DNA of 17,704 bases from Oscillospiraceae bacterium (GTDB taxonomy: Bacteria > Bacillota > Clostridia > Oscillospirales > Acutalibacteraceae). The notes beneath the pieces are model-generated. The model did no database searches. It saw only the letters and a program-made list of their open reading frames with translations, and was not told the DNA's origin. Positions 6,738 to 13,481 of the stretch are shown one piece after another; position 1 is the first letter of the stretch, and every line of letters begins with the position of its first letter. The DNA is taken from NCBI GenBank assembly GCA_029013165.1, contig JAQXMV010000118.1:1-17704 (forward strand). The letters are read 5' to 3'. The position numbers were made by a program, and so were the translations under genes.

Positions 6738-7895
6738 TCAGTCAAACTTGAGAATACGGATCACATTCTCCAGCTCCTCGATCTTCTTCACGGTTTCATC
6801 ATGGAGCTTGTCGGGCGTGTCGATCATCGTGCAGGCATAATCGCCCTTGGAACGGTTGGCCATGTGCTCAATATTGATGCCCTCGCCGGAGATATAGCCG
6901 GTGATACGGTTGAGCATATTGGGCACATTTCTATGGAGAATCACCAGTCTTCCCTTGGTGGTGCGGGGCATGGATATGGCCGGGAAATTGACGCTGTTGG
7001 TGATATTTCCGTTTTCCAGGAAATCACTGAGCTGATGCGCCGCCATCACGGCACAGTTGTCCTCGCTCTCAGCGGTAGAGGCGCCCAGGTGCGGCGTCGT
7101 GATGATGCCCTCGCAGTTGATGGTCTCCTCCGTGGGGAAGTCGGTAACATAACAGCTCACCTTACCGCTTTTCAGCGCGGCCTTGATGTCGGCAGCATTG
7201 ACCAGGTCAGCACGGGAAAGGTTGATGATCTTAACGCCGTCTTTCATTTTAGCAATGGATTCGGCATTGATCATACCCCGGGTCTGATCGTTGGAGGGAA
7301 TGTGCAGCGTGATATAATCCGACTGAGCATAGATCTCGTCATAGTCGGAAGCCTTGCTGATGGCACGGGAAAGATGCCATGCGGCCTCAACGGTAATAAA
7401 CTTGTCACAGCCGATAACTTTCATGCCAAGGCTCTTGGCGGCATTTGCCACCAGGCCGCCGATAGCGCCCAAACCAATGACGCCCAGGGTTTTGCCGAGG
7501 ATCTCACAGCCGGCAAAGGCGCTCTTACCCTTCTCCACCTGCTTGGCCACATCGCTTTCGAGGGTGTTGGCCCAGGCGATACCGTCGGTGATCTTTCGGG
7601 AAGCAAGAAGCAGGGACGCAATGGTCAGCTCCTTGACGCCGTTGGCGTTGGCACCGGGGGTATTGAAAACGACGATGCCCTTTTCGGCACACTTTTCCAC
7701 AGGGATATTATTGACACCGGCGCCACAGCGAACAATGGCCTTGAGCTCGTCGCCGAATTCCATATCGTGGAGAGAAGCGGAACGAACAAGGATGCCCTCG
7801 GGATTTTCGATGTCGTCGCCCACATGATATTTGGCGGCGTCAAGCTCATCGAGTCCGATGGGAGAAATCTTATTGAGCGTTTTAATATCTTTCAT
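6738..7895 (-). CDS. serA: D-3-phosphoglycerate dehydrogenase
   Basis: The 385-residue cytosolic enzyme oxidises 3-phosphoglycerate to 3-phosphohydroxypyruvate with NAD+, the first step of serine synthesis. The Rossmann glycine motif GLGAIG is at 141-146. The catalytic triad of D-2-hydroxyacid dehydrogenases is visible as R228 (NLSRADL), E256 (DFPTEE) and H269 (TTPHLGAST). A C-terminal ACT domain (about 316-385, LVILHRNVPNMLNRIT onward) suggests feedback control by serine. GTG 7907 and ATG 7904 lie in or at the AAGGTGAT ribosome site, so ATG 7895 with a 7-base gap is the better start. It follows serC after 22 bases in one operon. The short form with ACT but no intervening domain is usual in Firmicutes. 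Confidence 0.95.
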   Translation of the reverse strand: MKDIKTLNKISPIGLDELDAAKYHVGDDIENPEGILVRSASLHDMEFGDELKAIVRCGAGVNNIPVEKCAEKGIVVFNTPGANANGVKELTIASLLLASRKITDGIAWANTLESDVAKQVEKGKSAFAGCEILGKTLGVIGLGAIGGLVANAAKSLGMKVIGCDKFITVEAAWHLSRAISKASDYDEIYAQSDYITLHIPSNDQTRGMINAESIAKMKDGVKIINLSRADLVNAADIKAALKSGKVSCYVTDFPTEETINCEGIITTPHLGASTAESEDNCAVMAAHQLSDFLENGNITNSVNFPAISMPRTTKGRLVILHRNVPNMLNRITGYISGEGINIEHMANRSKGDYACTMIDTPDKLHDETVKKIEELENVIRILKFD

Positions 7896-7917
7896 ATCTT
7901 TCATCACCTTTATTATC

Positions 7918-9006
7918 TTATGCTTTCGGGTTTTCCTGTGCGAATTTCTTCATGAAAGCCACCAATGCTTCCACGCCTTCATAAGGCATGGCGTTATAAA
8001 TCGACGCTCTCATGCCGCCGACGCTTCTGTGACCCTTGAGGTTCTGCAGTCCTGCCTTGGCCGCTTCGGAAGCGAACTTCTTGTCCAGCTCAGCGTCGCC
8101 GGTGACAAAGGTCACATTCATCATGGAACGGCTTTCTTTCTGCACAGGCGCGATGTAATAATCCTGAGAATCCAGATAATCATAAAGAAGCGCCGCCTTT
8201 TTCTCGTTGCGCTTTTTCATTTCCTCGAGACCGCCCATGCTGTCGATCCACTCGTATACCAGCTTGGCAATATAGATGCAGTAGCAGGGAGGGGTATTAT
8301 ACATGGAGCCGTTGTCAGCCATGAGCTTATAGTCCAGCATAGCCGGTGTGATATCTCTTGCCTTACCGATGAGATCCTCACGGACAATGACAACCGTCAA
8401 TCCTGCGGGAGCCATATTTTTCTGAGCGCCGGCATAAATCAGGCCGAACTTGCTGACATCAACAGGCTCTGAAATAATGCAGGAGGACATATCCGCCACC
8501 AGAGGAATGTCACCGGTGTCGGGAATGTAGTTATATTTGGTACCGTAGATGGTGTTATTGAAGCAGATGTGAACATAATCTGCGTCGGGACGGAAAGATT
8601 CTCTGGTGGTTTCGGGAATCCTGGAGAAGTTTTCCTCCTTGGAAGATGCGGCGGCAACCACATCGCCGTACTTCTGTGCTTCTTTAAAGGCCTTGGTGGA
8701 GAACTGACCGGAAAGGATATAATCGGCCTTGCCGCTGCCGTTCATGAGATTGAGAGGCACTGCGGCAAACTGGGTGGAAGCACCGCCCTGCAGAAACAAG
8801 ACCTTATAGTTATCGGGAATGTTCATGATCTTGCGAAGGAGAGCCTCCGCGCTTTTGATGATCTCATCATAAAAAGCCGAGCGGTGACTCATCTCCATAA
8901 CGGACATACCGCTGTCACCGTAGCAAACCATTTCGCTTGCCGCTTTTTCCAGCACGCTCAGAGGCAGCATGGACGGACCTGCAGAAAAATTGAAAACTCT
9001 TTTCAT
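7918..9006 (-). CDS. serC: Phosphoserine aminotransferase
   Basis: The 362-residue PLP enzyme (class V aminotransferase fold) converts 3-phosphohydroxypyruvate and glutamate to phosphoserine, the second step of serine synthesis. Family marks are FNFSAGPSMLP at the N-terminus, SHRS (40-43, substrate phosphate region), LQGGAST (72-78, cofactor phosphate), and the Schiff-base lysine K196 in AGAQKNMAPAG. The length matches the family (~360). It is first in the serC-serA operon and has an ideal promoter. AAGAGGTGAT precedes the ATG, with a slightly long gap. The same enzyme can serve vitamin B6 synthesis in some bacteria, but pairing with serA points to serine. No phosphoserine phosphatase gene is in view. 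Confidence 0.96.
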   Translation of the reverse strand: MKRVFNFSAGPSMLPLSVLEKAASEMVCYGDSGMSVMEMSHRSAFYDEIIKSAEALLRKIMNIPDNYKVLFLQGGASTQFAAVPLNLMNGSGKADYILSGQFSTKAFKEAQKYGDVVAAASSKEENFSRIPETTRESFRPDADYVHICFNNTIYGTKYNYIPDTGDIPLVADMSSCIISEPVDVSKFGLIYAGAQKNMAPAGLTVVIVREDLIGKARDITPAMLDYKLMADNGSMYNTPPCYCIYIAKLVYEWIDSMGGLEEMKKRNEKKAALLYDYLDSQDYYIAPVQKESRSMMNVTFVTGDAELDKKFASEAAKAGLQNLKGHRSVGGMRASIYNAMPYEGVEALVAFMKKFAQENPKA

Positions 9007-9058
9007 AATATAATCACCTCTTGGAATTTGTCGCTATAAAAAAATATAGTCTTATTTC

Positions 9059-9087
9059 ATTATATTACTATCTTCATAACTTGTCAA
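9059..9087 (-). promoter_or_regulatory. Promoter of serC-serA
   Basis: Minus-strand TTGACA (9082-9087), exactly 17 bases, then TATAAT (9059-9064): both hexamers are perfect. The ~45-base leader shows no T-box or other riboswitch, so strong constitutive expression is expected. Confidence 0.85.
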
Positions 9088-9140
9088 TGACCACATATTC
9101 ATAAAAATCTATCGATATTTTTATGACTTTTGCGCGAAAA

Positions 9141-9169
9141 TTGACAAATAATAACATATTTTGTCTAAA
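9141..9169 (+). promoter_or_regulatory. Possible upstream promoter facing the hairpin RNA
   Basis: TTGACA (9141-9146), 17 bases, then TCTAAA (9164-9169), a 4/6 match to the -10. It lies 83 bases before a better promoter on the same strand. It may be an additional start for the same transcript, or chance in AT-rich DNA. Confidence 0.35.
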
Positions 9170-9223
9170 CTAACTAAAAATTTAACCCGGATTTCACGCA
9201 GACGAAAAGAGCTTGCGGCGCCC

Positions 9224-9252
9224 TTGACTTGACCGGGCAAATGATGTATGAT
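9224..9252 (+). promoter_or_regulatory. Promoter of the candidate small RNA
   Basis: TTGACT (9224-9229), 17 bases, then TATGAT (9247-9252). The expected start, 9258-9260, coincides with the first paired bases of a long hairpin. No protein gene with a ribosome site follows closely. Confidence 0.65.
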
Positions 9253-9257
9253 AAAAA

Positions 9258-9364
9258 AGCAGAGGGTACTGATTATTGGGATCAGAGGACTGCTCAGCGG
9301 TGATGCGGCACTGAAGCTCATTCGCAATAATGAAGATACCTCTTTGCGATTGTTGCAGGGCAAC
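9258..9364 (+). ncRNA. Candidate structured small RNA
   Basis: The transcript from the 9224-9252 promoter would fold into a long bulged hairpin. In the outer stem, 9259-9268 pairs with 9337-9347 (a bulged G on one side, two bulged Us on the other). The middle stem ATTATTG (9272-9278) pairs perfectly with CAATAAT (9325-9331). The inner stem has GCTCAG (9292-9297) against CTGAAGC (9311-9317) with one bulged A. A second small hairpin, GTTGC-AGG-GCAAC, follows at 9352-9364. It lacks the SRP RNA apical motif, T-box elements and tmRNA features, and I do not recognise a family. No T-run terminator is seen on this strand, so the 3' end is unknown. It might be a leader for nagA reading across the tRNA antisense, rather than a separate RNA. 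Confidence 0.4.
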
Positions 9365-9376
9365 TTGTCAAAAGCA

Positions 9377-9418
9377 ATAAAAAATCCCCGAAAAGCCTGT
9401 AAGATAAGGCTTTCGAGG
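9377..9418 (-). terminator. Intrinsic terminator of tRNA-Lys
   Basis: On the minus strand the arms CCTCGAAAGCCT and AGGCTTTTCGGGG pair with one bulged U. They are followed at once by ATTTTTTATT (plus 9376-9385). It begins 10 bases after the tRNA 3' end. On the plus strand there is no T-run. Confidence 0.85.
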
Positions 9419-9427
9419 ACAATGCTG

Positions 9428-9503
9428 TGGTGATCCATCGGAGATTCGAACTCCGGACACCTTGATTAAAAGTCAAGTGCTCTGCCAACTGAGCTAATGG
9501 ATC
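9428..9503 (-). tRNA. tRNA-Lys (UUU)
   Basis: The 76-base cloverleaf is complete. The acceptor arm GATCCAT (9497-9503) pairs with ATGGATC (9432-9438). A GCTC/GAGC D-arm and the T-arm CGGAG-TTCGAAT-CTCCG are present. The anticodon stem CTTGA/TCAAG encloses the loop CTTTTAA, with the TTT anticodon opposite plus 9468-9470. The discriminator A and an encoded CCA (9428-9430) complete the 3' end. It is a single-gene unit with its own promoter and terminator. No direct repeat of its 3' end was noticed nearby, so it shows no sign of being an occupied integration site. Confidence 0.97.
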
Positions 9504-9522
9504 ATTTTTAACAGCGTTCATT

Positions 9523-9551
9523 ATTTTACCCTATAGATCGGAAAAAGTCAA
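9523..9551 (-). promoter_or_regulatory. Promoter of tRNA-Lys
   Basis: Minus-strand TTGACT (9546-9551), 17 bases, then TAAAAT (9523-9528). The start would be about 13 bases before the mature tRNA 5' end. A run of GGG precedes the -10. Confidence 0.78.
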
Positions 9552-9597
9552 GCCCTTTAATCAAAATAGTTAAAAATCTTTGCAAAAAGGTGATATT

Positions 9598-10716
9598 ATG
9601 ATCATTCGGAATGTTAGATATGTAAACAGCGACTTTCAGTTCACGACGGGCGATATCGCCGTCTGCGACGGCAAATTTTGCCGTGAAGCAGCTCCCGACG
9701 ATAAGGAGATCCTGGGCATGACCGGCCTCACGGCTCTGCCCGGCTTCGTGGATATTCACTCCCACGGCGGCAGCGGCTGTGATTTCTGCGACGGGAAGGA
9801 GGAATCCCTCTCGGTACTCTCCCGTCACTATGCCCGCCACGGCGTCACTTCTCTTTGCCCCACGACCATGACTTTCCCCTATGACAAGATCGAAACTGTA
9901 CTTCGAGCCGTGGAGGCTTTCAAGGGCAGAGAGCCCGGTGCCTATTTTCACGGAATCAACATGGAGGGGCCTTTCATCTCCAAGAAAAAATGCGGCGCAC
10001 AGGATCCGCAGTTTGCCGTAGCGCCCGACGCGGATTTTCTGCGGAAAATGCAAAAGATCACGGAAATTTCTCTGGTGGATGTTGCTCCTGAAACCGAGGG
10101 TGCCTGTGACTTTGCCCGGCAGGTGAAAGACAGCGTAACGGTCTCCCTGGCCCACACCAACGCTGACTATGACTGTGCCATAGCCGCCATCGACAGCGGG
10201 TTTTCTCACGCCACCCACTTTCTCAACGCTATGACGCCTTTCCTCAGCCGGGCTCCCGGTGTGGCCGGCGCCGTCCTGGAAAGTGACAGCGTGACAGCCG
10301 AGCTGATCTGCGACGGCTACCATCTCGCTCCGGCAACGCTGCGGATTCTTTTCAAGCTCCTGGGCGACAACAGAACAGTGGTCATCAGTGACTCCATGTC
10401 CAGTGCTGACTGTCCCGACGGAGATTATGTCCTCGGCGGACAGAAGGTGATTGTCAGCGGCGGAAAAGCCCACCTGGCTGACGGCACCATTGCCGGCAGC
10501 ACCACCAACCTCTTTGATGAATTTCAGAACCTGCTCTCTTTCGGTGTCCCCTTCCTGTCTGCGCTGAAAAGCTGCACCATCAACCCTGCCCGGGTGATCG
10601 GAAAAGACAACATTTGCGGTAGCATAGCGCCGGGGAAAAACGCCGATCTTCTGATCGTTGACGAAGATATGAACCTACGCCGCGTGATGATCAGGGGTAA
10701 ATTCATTGACCTGTAA
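9598..10716 (+). CDS. nagA: N-acetylglucosamine-6-phosphate deacetylase
   Basis: The 372-residue amidohydrolase removes acetate from GlcNAc-6-phosphate to give glucosamine-6-phosphate. It acts in amino-sugar and peptidoglycan recycling or host-glycan use. Visible marks are the HxH pair in DIHSHGG (H54, H56), the metal-binding glutamate in GINMEGPF (E123), H186 (SLAHTNA), H207 in SHATHFLNAM, and the catalytic aspartate in ISDSMSS (D265). The terminal GSIAPGKNADLLIVD strand is typical of the small beta-domain. I chose ATG 9598, with AAGGTGAT just upstream, over an in-frame TTG at 9580. No nagB or sugar transporter is next to it. A promoter was not identified clearly; the 95-base gap is shared with the tRNA-Lys promoter. 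Confidence 0.93.
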   Translation: MIIRNVRYVNSDFQFTTGDIAVCDGKFCREAAPDDKEILGMTGLTALPGFVDIHSHGGSGCDFCDGKEESLSVLSRHYARHGVTSLCPTTMTFPYDKIETVLRAVEAFKGREPGAYFHGINMEGPFISKKKCGAQDPQFAVAPDADFLRKMQKITEISLVDVAPETEGACDFARQVKDSVTVSLAHTNADYDCAIAAIDSGFSHATHFLNAMTPFLSRAPGVAGAVLESDSVTAELICDGYHLAPATLRILFKLLGDNRTVVISDSMSSADCPDGDYVLGGQKVIVSGGKAHLADGTIAGSTTNLFDEFQNLLSFGVPFLSALKSCTINPARVIGKDNICGSIAPGKNADLLIVDEDMNLRRVMIRGKFIDL

Positions 10717-10740
10717 CCGAGTCAATTTTCACGGAATTGA

Positions 10741-10769
10741 TTGCATTATTCTGCTCTATGTGCTATGAT
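10741..10769 (+). promoter_or_regulatory. Promoter of the phosphoglycerate mutase gene
   Basis: TTGCAT (10741-10746), 17 bases, then TATGAT (10764-10769), preceded by TGC as an extended -10. The start near 10776 leaves a ~16-base leader holding the AAAGGA ribosome site. This excludes the ATG at 10741 as the protein start. Confidence 0.7.
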
Positions 10770-10791
10770 TGAACGGAAAAGAAAGGATATG

Positions 10792-12009
10792 ATGGATCAA
10801 ATGAAATATGCAGTTGTACTTTATGACGGAATGGCTGATTATCCCGTTCCGGCACTCGGCGGCAAAACGCCGATGATGTGTGCCAAAAAGCCGATATTCG
10901 ACTCTCTCGGAAAAAAAGGTGAAGTGGGTCTTGTCAGAACCGTACCGGATTCTCTCAAGCCCGGCAGTGATGTGGCCAATATGAGCGTAATGGGCTTTGA
11001 TCCCCTGAAATACTATACCGGCCGGTCCCCCTTAGAGGCGGTCAGCATCGGCGTCAAACTGCGCGACGACGATGTCACGCTCCGCTGCAATCTCGTCACC
11101 CTCTCCGACGAGGAAAACTATGGTGACAAGACCATGGTGGATTATTCCGCCGGCGACATCAGCTCTGCGGAAGCAGCCGAGCTGATCAAAGCCGTTCAGG
11201 AGGCTTTCGGCAGTGAAAAATATGCTTATTACAGCGGTGTCAGCTACCGTCACTGTCTGGTGGTACACGGCGGAACTGTGGAATTAGGCTCCATGACCCC
11301 GCCCCACGACATCAGCGGACGGGTCATCGGCGAATATCTCAGCCGTCACGAGAACGCCCGCGAGCTCATCGAAATGATGAAAAAGAGCTATGAGGTGCTG
11401 AAAGATCACCCCGTCAACCGCAAAAGAATGGCCGAGGGCAAGCGTCCGGGTAACTCCATTTGGCTCTGGGGCGAGGGAAAGAAACCGATCCTCCCCTCTT
11501 TTGAAGAGCTTTACGGTCTGAAAGGCTCCGTGATTTCCGCTGTGGATCTGCTCAAGGGCATCGGCCTGAGCGCGAAGATGTCTGTACCGGAGGTCGAGGG
11601 CGCAACCGGCTATATCGACACCAACTTCGAGGGCAAGGCACGCTGCGCCGCCGAAGAACTTCAAAAAGGCAGTGACTTCGTCTATATCCACATCGAAGCA
11701 CCCGATGAATGCGGCCACCGCAACGAGCCCGAAAACAAGGTGCGTTCCATTGAGCTCATCGACGAAAAGGTTCTGCCCATTCTGCTGGAGGCTCTGGAGC
11801 AATATGACGACTACAAGATCATGATTCTGCCGGATCACCCGACGCCCATCGTCACCAAAACCCACGCCCGTGATCCCGTCCCCTTTATGATCTATCAAAA
11901 GTCCCGTCCTTTCGGCGGTGTCGACACCGTCAACGAGGAGACGGCGAAGCAACAGGGCGTTTTCTATGAGACCGGCTGTGAACTGATGAAACATTTTCTC
12001 GGAGAATAA
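10792..12009 (+). CDS. apgM: Archaeal-type phosphoglycerate mutase / possible homoserine kinase
   Basis: The 405-residue protein belongs to the alkaline-phosphatase superfamily, aPGAM branch. It has the metal-binding DGMADYP (D12), the nucleophile-bearing GSDVANMSVMGFDP (58-71, Ser59), YTGRSPLEA, the EAPDECGHRNE region, and LPDHPTP with H349 plus H358 in KTHARDP for metal binding. aPGAM interconverts 3- and 2-phosphoglycerate without bisphosphoglycerate. Bacterial members of this family have also been proposed as an alternative homoserine kinase, from gene context. Nearby serine and homocysteine genes make either role possible. ATG 10792 fits AAAGGA best; ATG 10801 is the alternative. It lies 75 bases after nagA but has its own promoter. 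Confidence 0.87.
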   Translation: MDQMKYAVVLYDGMADYPVPALGGKTPMMCAKKPIFDSLGKKGEVGLVRTVPDSLKPGSDVANMSVMGFDPLKYYTGRSPLEAVSIGVKLRDDDVTLRCNLVTLSDEENYGDKTMVDYSAGDISSAEAAELIKAVQEAFGSEKYAYYSGVSYRHCLVVHGGTVELGSMTPPHDISGRVIGEYLSRHENARELIEMMKKSYEVLKDHPVNRKRMAEGKRPGNSIWLWGEGKKPILPSFEELYGLKGSVISAVDLLKGIGLSAKMSVPEVEGATGYIDTNFEGKARCAAEELQKGSDFVYIHIEAPDECGHRNEPENKVRSIELIDEKVLPILLEALEQYDDYKIMILPDHPTPIVTKTHARDPVPFMIYQKSRPFGGVDTVNEETAKQQGVFYETGCELMKHFLGE

Positions 12010-12052
12010 AAAAGATTACCCTTTCAGGCGTTTACTGAAAGGGTAATTTTTT
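12008..12052. terminator. Bidirectional terminator between apgM and coaBC
   Basis: ATTACCCTTTCAG (12015-12027) and CTGAAAGGGTAAT (12035-12047) are perfect 13-base arms with a 7-base loop. A T-run follows on plus (12047-12052) and an A-run precedes (12008-12013), so it works for both convergent genes. It lies immediately after the apgM stop and 7 bases beyond the coaBC stop. Confidence 0.92.
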
Positions 12053-12058
12053 GGTTTA

Positions 12059-13243
12059 TTATTCGAGGATAAGGTCAAATATTCGGTGGGCGGCGTCGAG
12101 CTTGCTCATTCTCTCAAGCTCCGTCTCTTTTTCCGCGGTAATAACCGTGAGAATATTGGTGTCCGTGCCGAAGCCTGCACCCTCGGTGCGCAGAGAATTG
12201 GCGCAGATCATGTCGCAGTGTTTTTTCAGCAGTTTTGCCCGGGAATTTTCCAGCACATGATCGGTCTCCATGGAAAAGCCGCAGATAAACTGTCCGTCTT
12301 TTTTGTGTTCACCCAAATATTGCAGGATATCCCGGGTCCGTTTCAGTTCAACGGACAGCTCACCGTCCTTTTTCTTGAGCTTGCTGTCGGCAACTGTGAC
12401 AGGCGTATAATCGGAAACGGCGGCGGCCTTGATGATGATATCCTGGCTGTCCATTTCCCGGGTCACGGCGCGGAACATATCCTCGGCGCTGACCACATCG
12501 ACAGTCCTGACAAACATCGGCGCTTCCACCTCCGTGTGGGCCTTGACAAGGGTGACATCGGCGCCGCGCAGCATAGCCGCCCTTGCCAGTGCCACACCCA
12601 TCTTTCCGCTGGAGTGATTGGTGATAAAACGCACGGGATCAATGGCCTCTCTGGTGGCGCCGGCGGTGACGAGAACCTTTTTGCCGGCAAGATCCTTTTC
12701 GCAGGCGATCTCACGGAGAATGTATTCCAGTAACACCTTTTCCTCCGGCATTCTTCCGTCCCCGATGTCGCCGTTGGCCAGCATTCCCCTGTCCGGCTCC
12801 ACGATCTCGTAGCCGTAATGTCTGAGCTTTTCAATATTATCCTGCACGATGGGATTGTGGAACATATTGTGATTCATGGCCGGGGCAACAATCTTCTTGC
12901 AGGGACAGGCCATGACGGTGGTGGTCAGCATATCGTCGGCAATGCCGCCGGCGATCTTGCCGATGACATTGGCAGAGGCAGGCGCCACCAGGACAACATC
13001 CGCCTGCTTGGCCAGCGCTACATGCTCCACGCTATACTGAAAATTGCGGTCAAAGGTATCAATCAGGCACTTGTTTCCGGTGATCGTCTCAAAGGTGATG
13101 GAATTGATGAAGTTTTCGGCGTTGCGGGTCATCATTACCGTCACATTGCAGTGCAGCTTTTTCAGCATACGGGCAAGGTTTGCGATTTTATAGGCGGCGA
13201 TGCTGCCGCTGACAGCAAGGACTGCGGTTTTGTTTTGAAGCAC
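12059..13243 (-). CDS. coaBC: Bifunctional CoaBC (PPC synthetase/decarboxylase)
   Basis: The 394-residue flavoprotein joins cysteine to 4'-phosphopantothenate (CoaB, CTP-dependent) and decarboxylates the product to 4'-phosphopantetheine (CoaC). CoaC covers about 1-180: SGSIAAYK (12-19), active-site H74 in SVEHVALA, PASANVIGK (88-96), and PAMN with N124. CoaB covers about 187-394: LVTAGATREAIDPVRFITNHSSGKMG (191-216, in two parts), AAAVSDY (273-279) and the KLKKK lysines (288-292). An oddity is that the loop normally reading ACG (E. coli Cys158) reads LANGDIGDGRM, with Asn157 in place of the catalytic cysteine. The start is GTG 13243 with GGAAAG 5 bases upstream. It diverges from the pantothenate transporter and kinase genes, completing a CoA module. 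Confidence 0.94.
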   Translation of the reverse strand: MLQNKTAVLAVSGSIAAYKIANLARMLKKLHCNVTVMMTRNAENFINSITFETITGNKCLIDTFDRNFQYSVEHVALAKQADVVLVAPASANVIGKIAGGIADDMLTTTVMACPCKKIVAPAMNHNMFHNPIVQDNIEKLRHYGYEIVEPDRGMLANGDIGDGRMPEEKVLLEYILREIACEKDLAGKKVLVTAGATREAIDPVRFITNHSSGKMGVALARAAMLRGADVTLVKAHTEVEAPMFVRTVDVVSAEDMFRAVTREMDSQDIIIKAAAVSDYTPVTVADSKLKKKDGELSVELKRTRDILQYLGEHKKDGQFICGFSMETDHVLENSRAKLLKKHCDMICANSLRTEGAGFGTDTNILTVITAEKETELERMSKLDAAHRIFDLILE

Positions 13244-13256
13244 GGCTACTTTCCAC

Positions 13257-13271
13257 GGGACAAGTTGTCCC
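13257..13271. promoter_or_regulatory. 15-base perfect dyad in the coaBC leader
   Basis: GGGACAAGTTGTCCC is a perfect palindrome about a central G, lying between the coaBC -10 element and its GTG start. With no loop it is more likely a protein-binding dyad than an RNA hairpin. No known regulator site is recognised. Confidence 0.35.
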
Positions 13272-13334
13272 TTTCCTTTCCAAATTGATAATTATCATGG
13301 ATATTTTATGCAATAACTGTATATTTACTTTTAA

Positions 13335-13343
13335 ATTATAACA
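13335..13343 (-). promoter_or_regulatory. Extended -10 promoter of coaBC
   Basis: The minus strand reads TGTTATAAT, an extended -10 with perfect TATAAT (13335-13340). No clear -35 is seen at 17 bases. The leader would be about 85 bases and includes the dyad at 13257-13271. Confidence 0.55.
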
Positions 13344-13383
13344 CAAATATGGTTGAAAAGATATATACAATCGAAAAAAAATA

Positions 13384-13392
13384 TGGTATACT
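13384..13392 (+). promoter_or_regulatory. Extended -10 promoter of the panT-coaX pair
   Basis: TGGTATACT is an extended -10 (TATACT at 13387-13392) without a clear -35. The leader to ATG 13471 is about 72 bases and holds a nine-codon reading frame. Confidence 0.5.
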
Positions 13393-13451
13393 GTGGCTGT
13401 ATTGATCCTTTAAGCACTTATTGAGCAGAGTGTGAGGGAGGACAATAACAA

Positions 13452-13481
13452 ATGAAGGAGGTCATTCACTATGAGAAATGA
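13452..13481 (+). other. Nine-codon upstream reading frame
   Basis: ATG 13452 is preceded by GAGGGAGG and encodes MKEVIHYEK before TGA at 13479-13481. It contains the AAGGAGGT ribosome site of the next gene and overlaps its start codon in another frame. This would allow translational coupling, or may be incidental. Confidence 0.25.

Noticed and set aside
9007..9058. Serine-responsive T-box before serC
   Set aside because: The ~45-base leader has no room for a T-box, and no terminator/antiterminator pair is present.
9258..9364. SRP (4.5S-like) RNA or tmRNA for the hairpin transcript
   Set aside because: The conserved SRP apical loop (GGAA-type) and the asymmetric internal loop are absent, and there is no tRNA-like domain or tag frame.
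9248..9433. 61-codon plus-strand frame before tRNA-Lys
   Set aside because: Its ATG overlaps the -10 element of a good promoter, it has no ribosome site, and it runs through the tRNA terminator into the tRNA. The bases are better explained by a structured RNA.
9428..9503. tRNA-Lys as an integration site for a mobile element
   Set aside because: No integrase and no repeated tRNA 3' segment was found nearby, and the tRNA has its own intact promoter and terminator.
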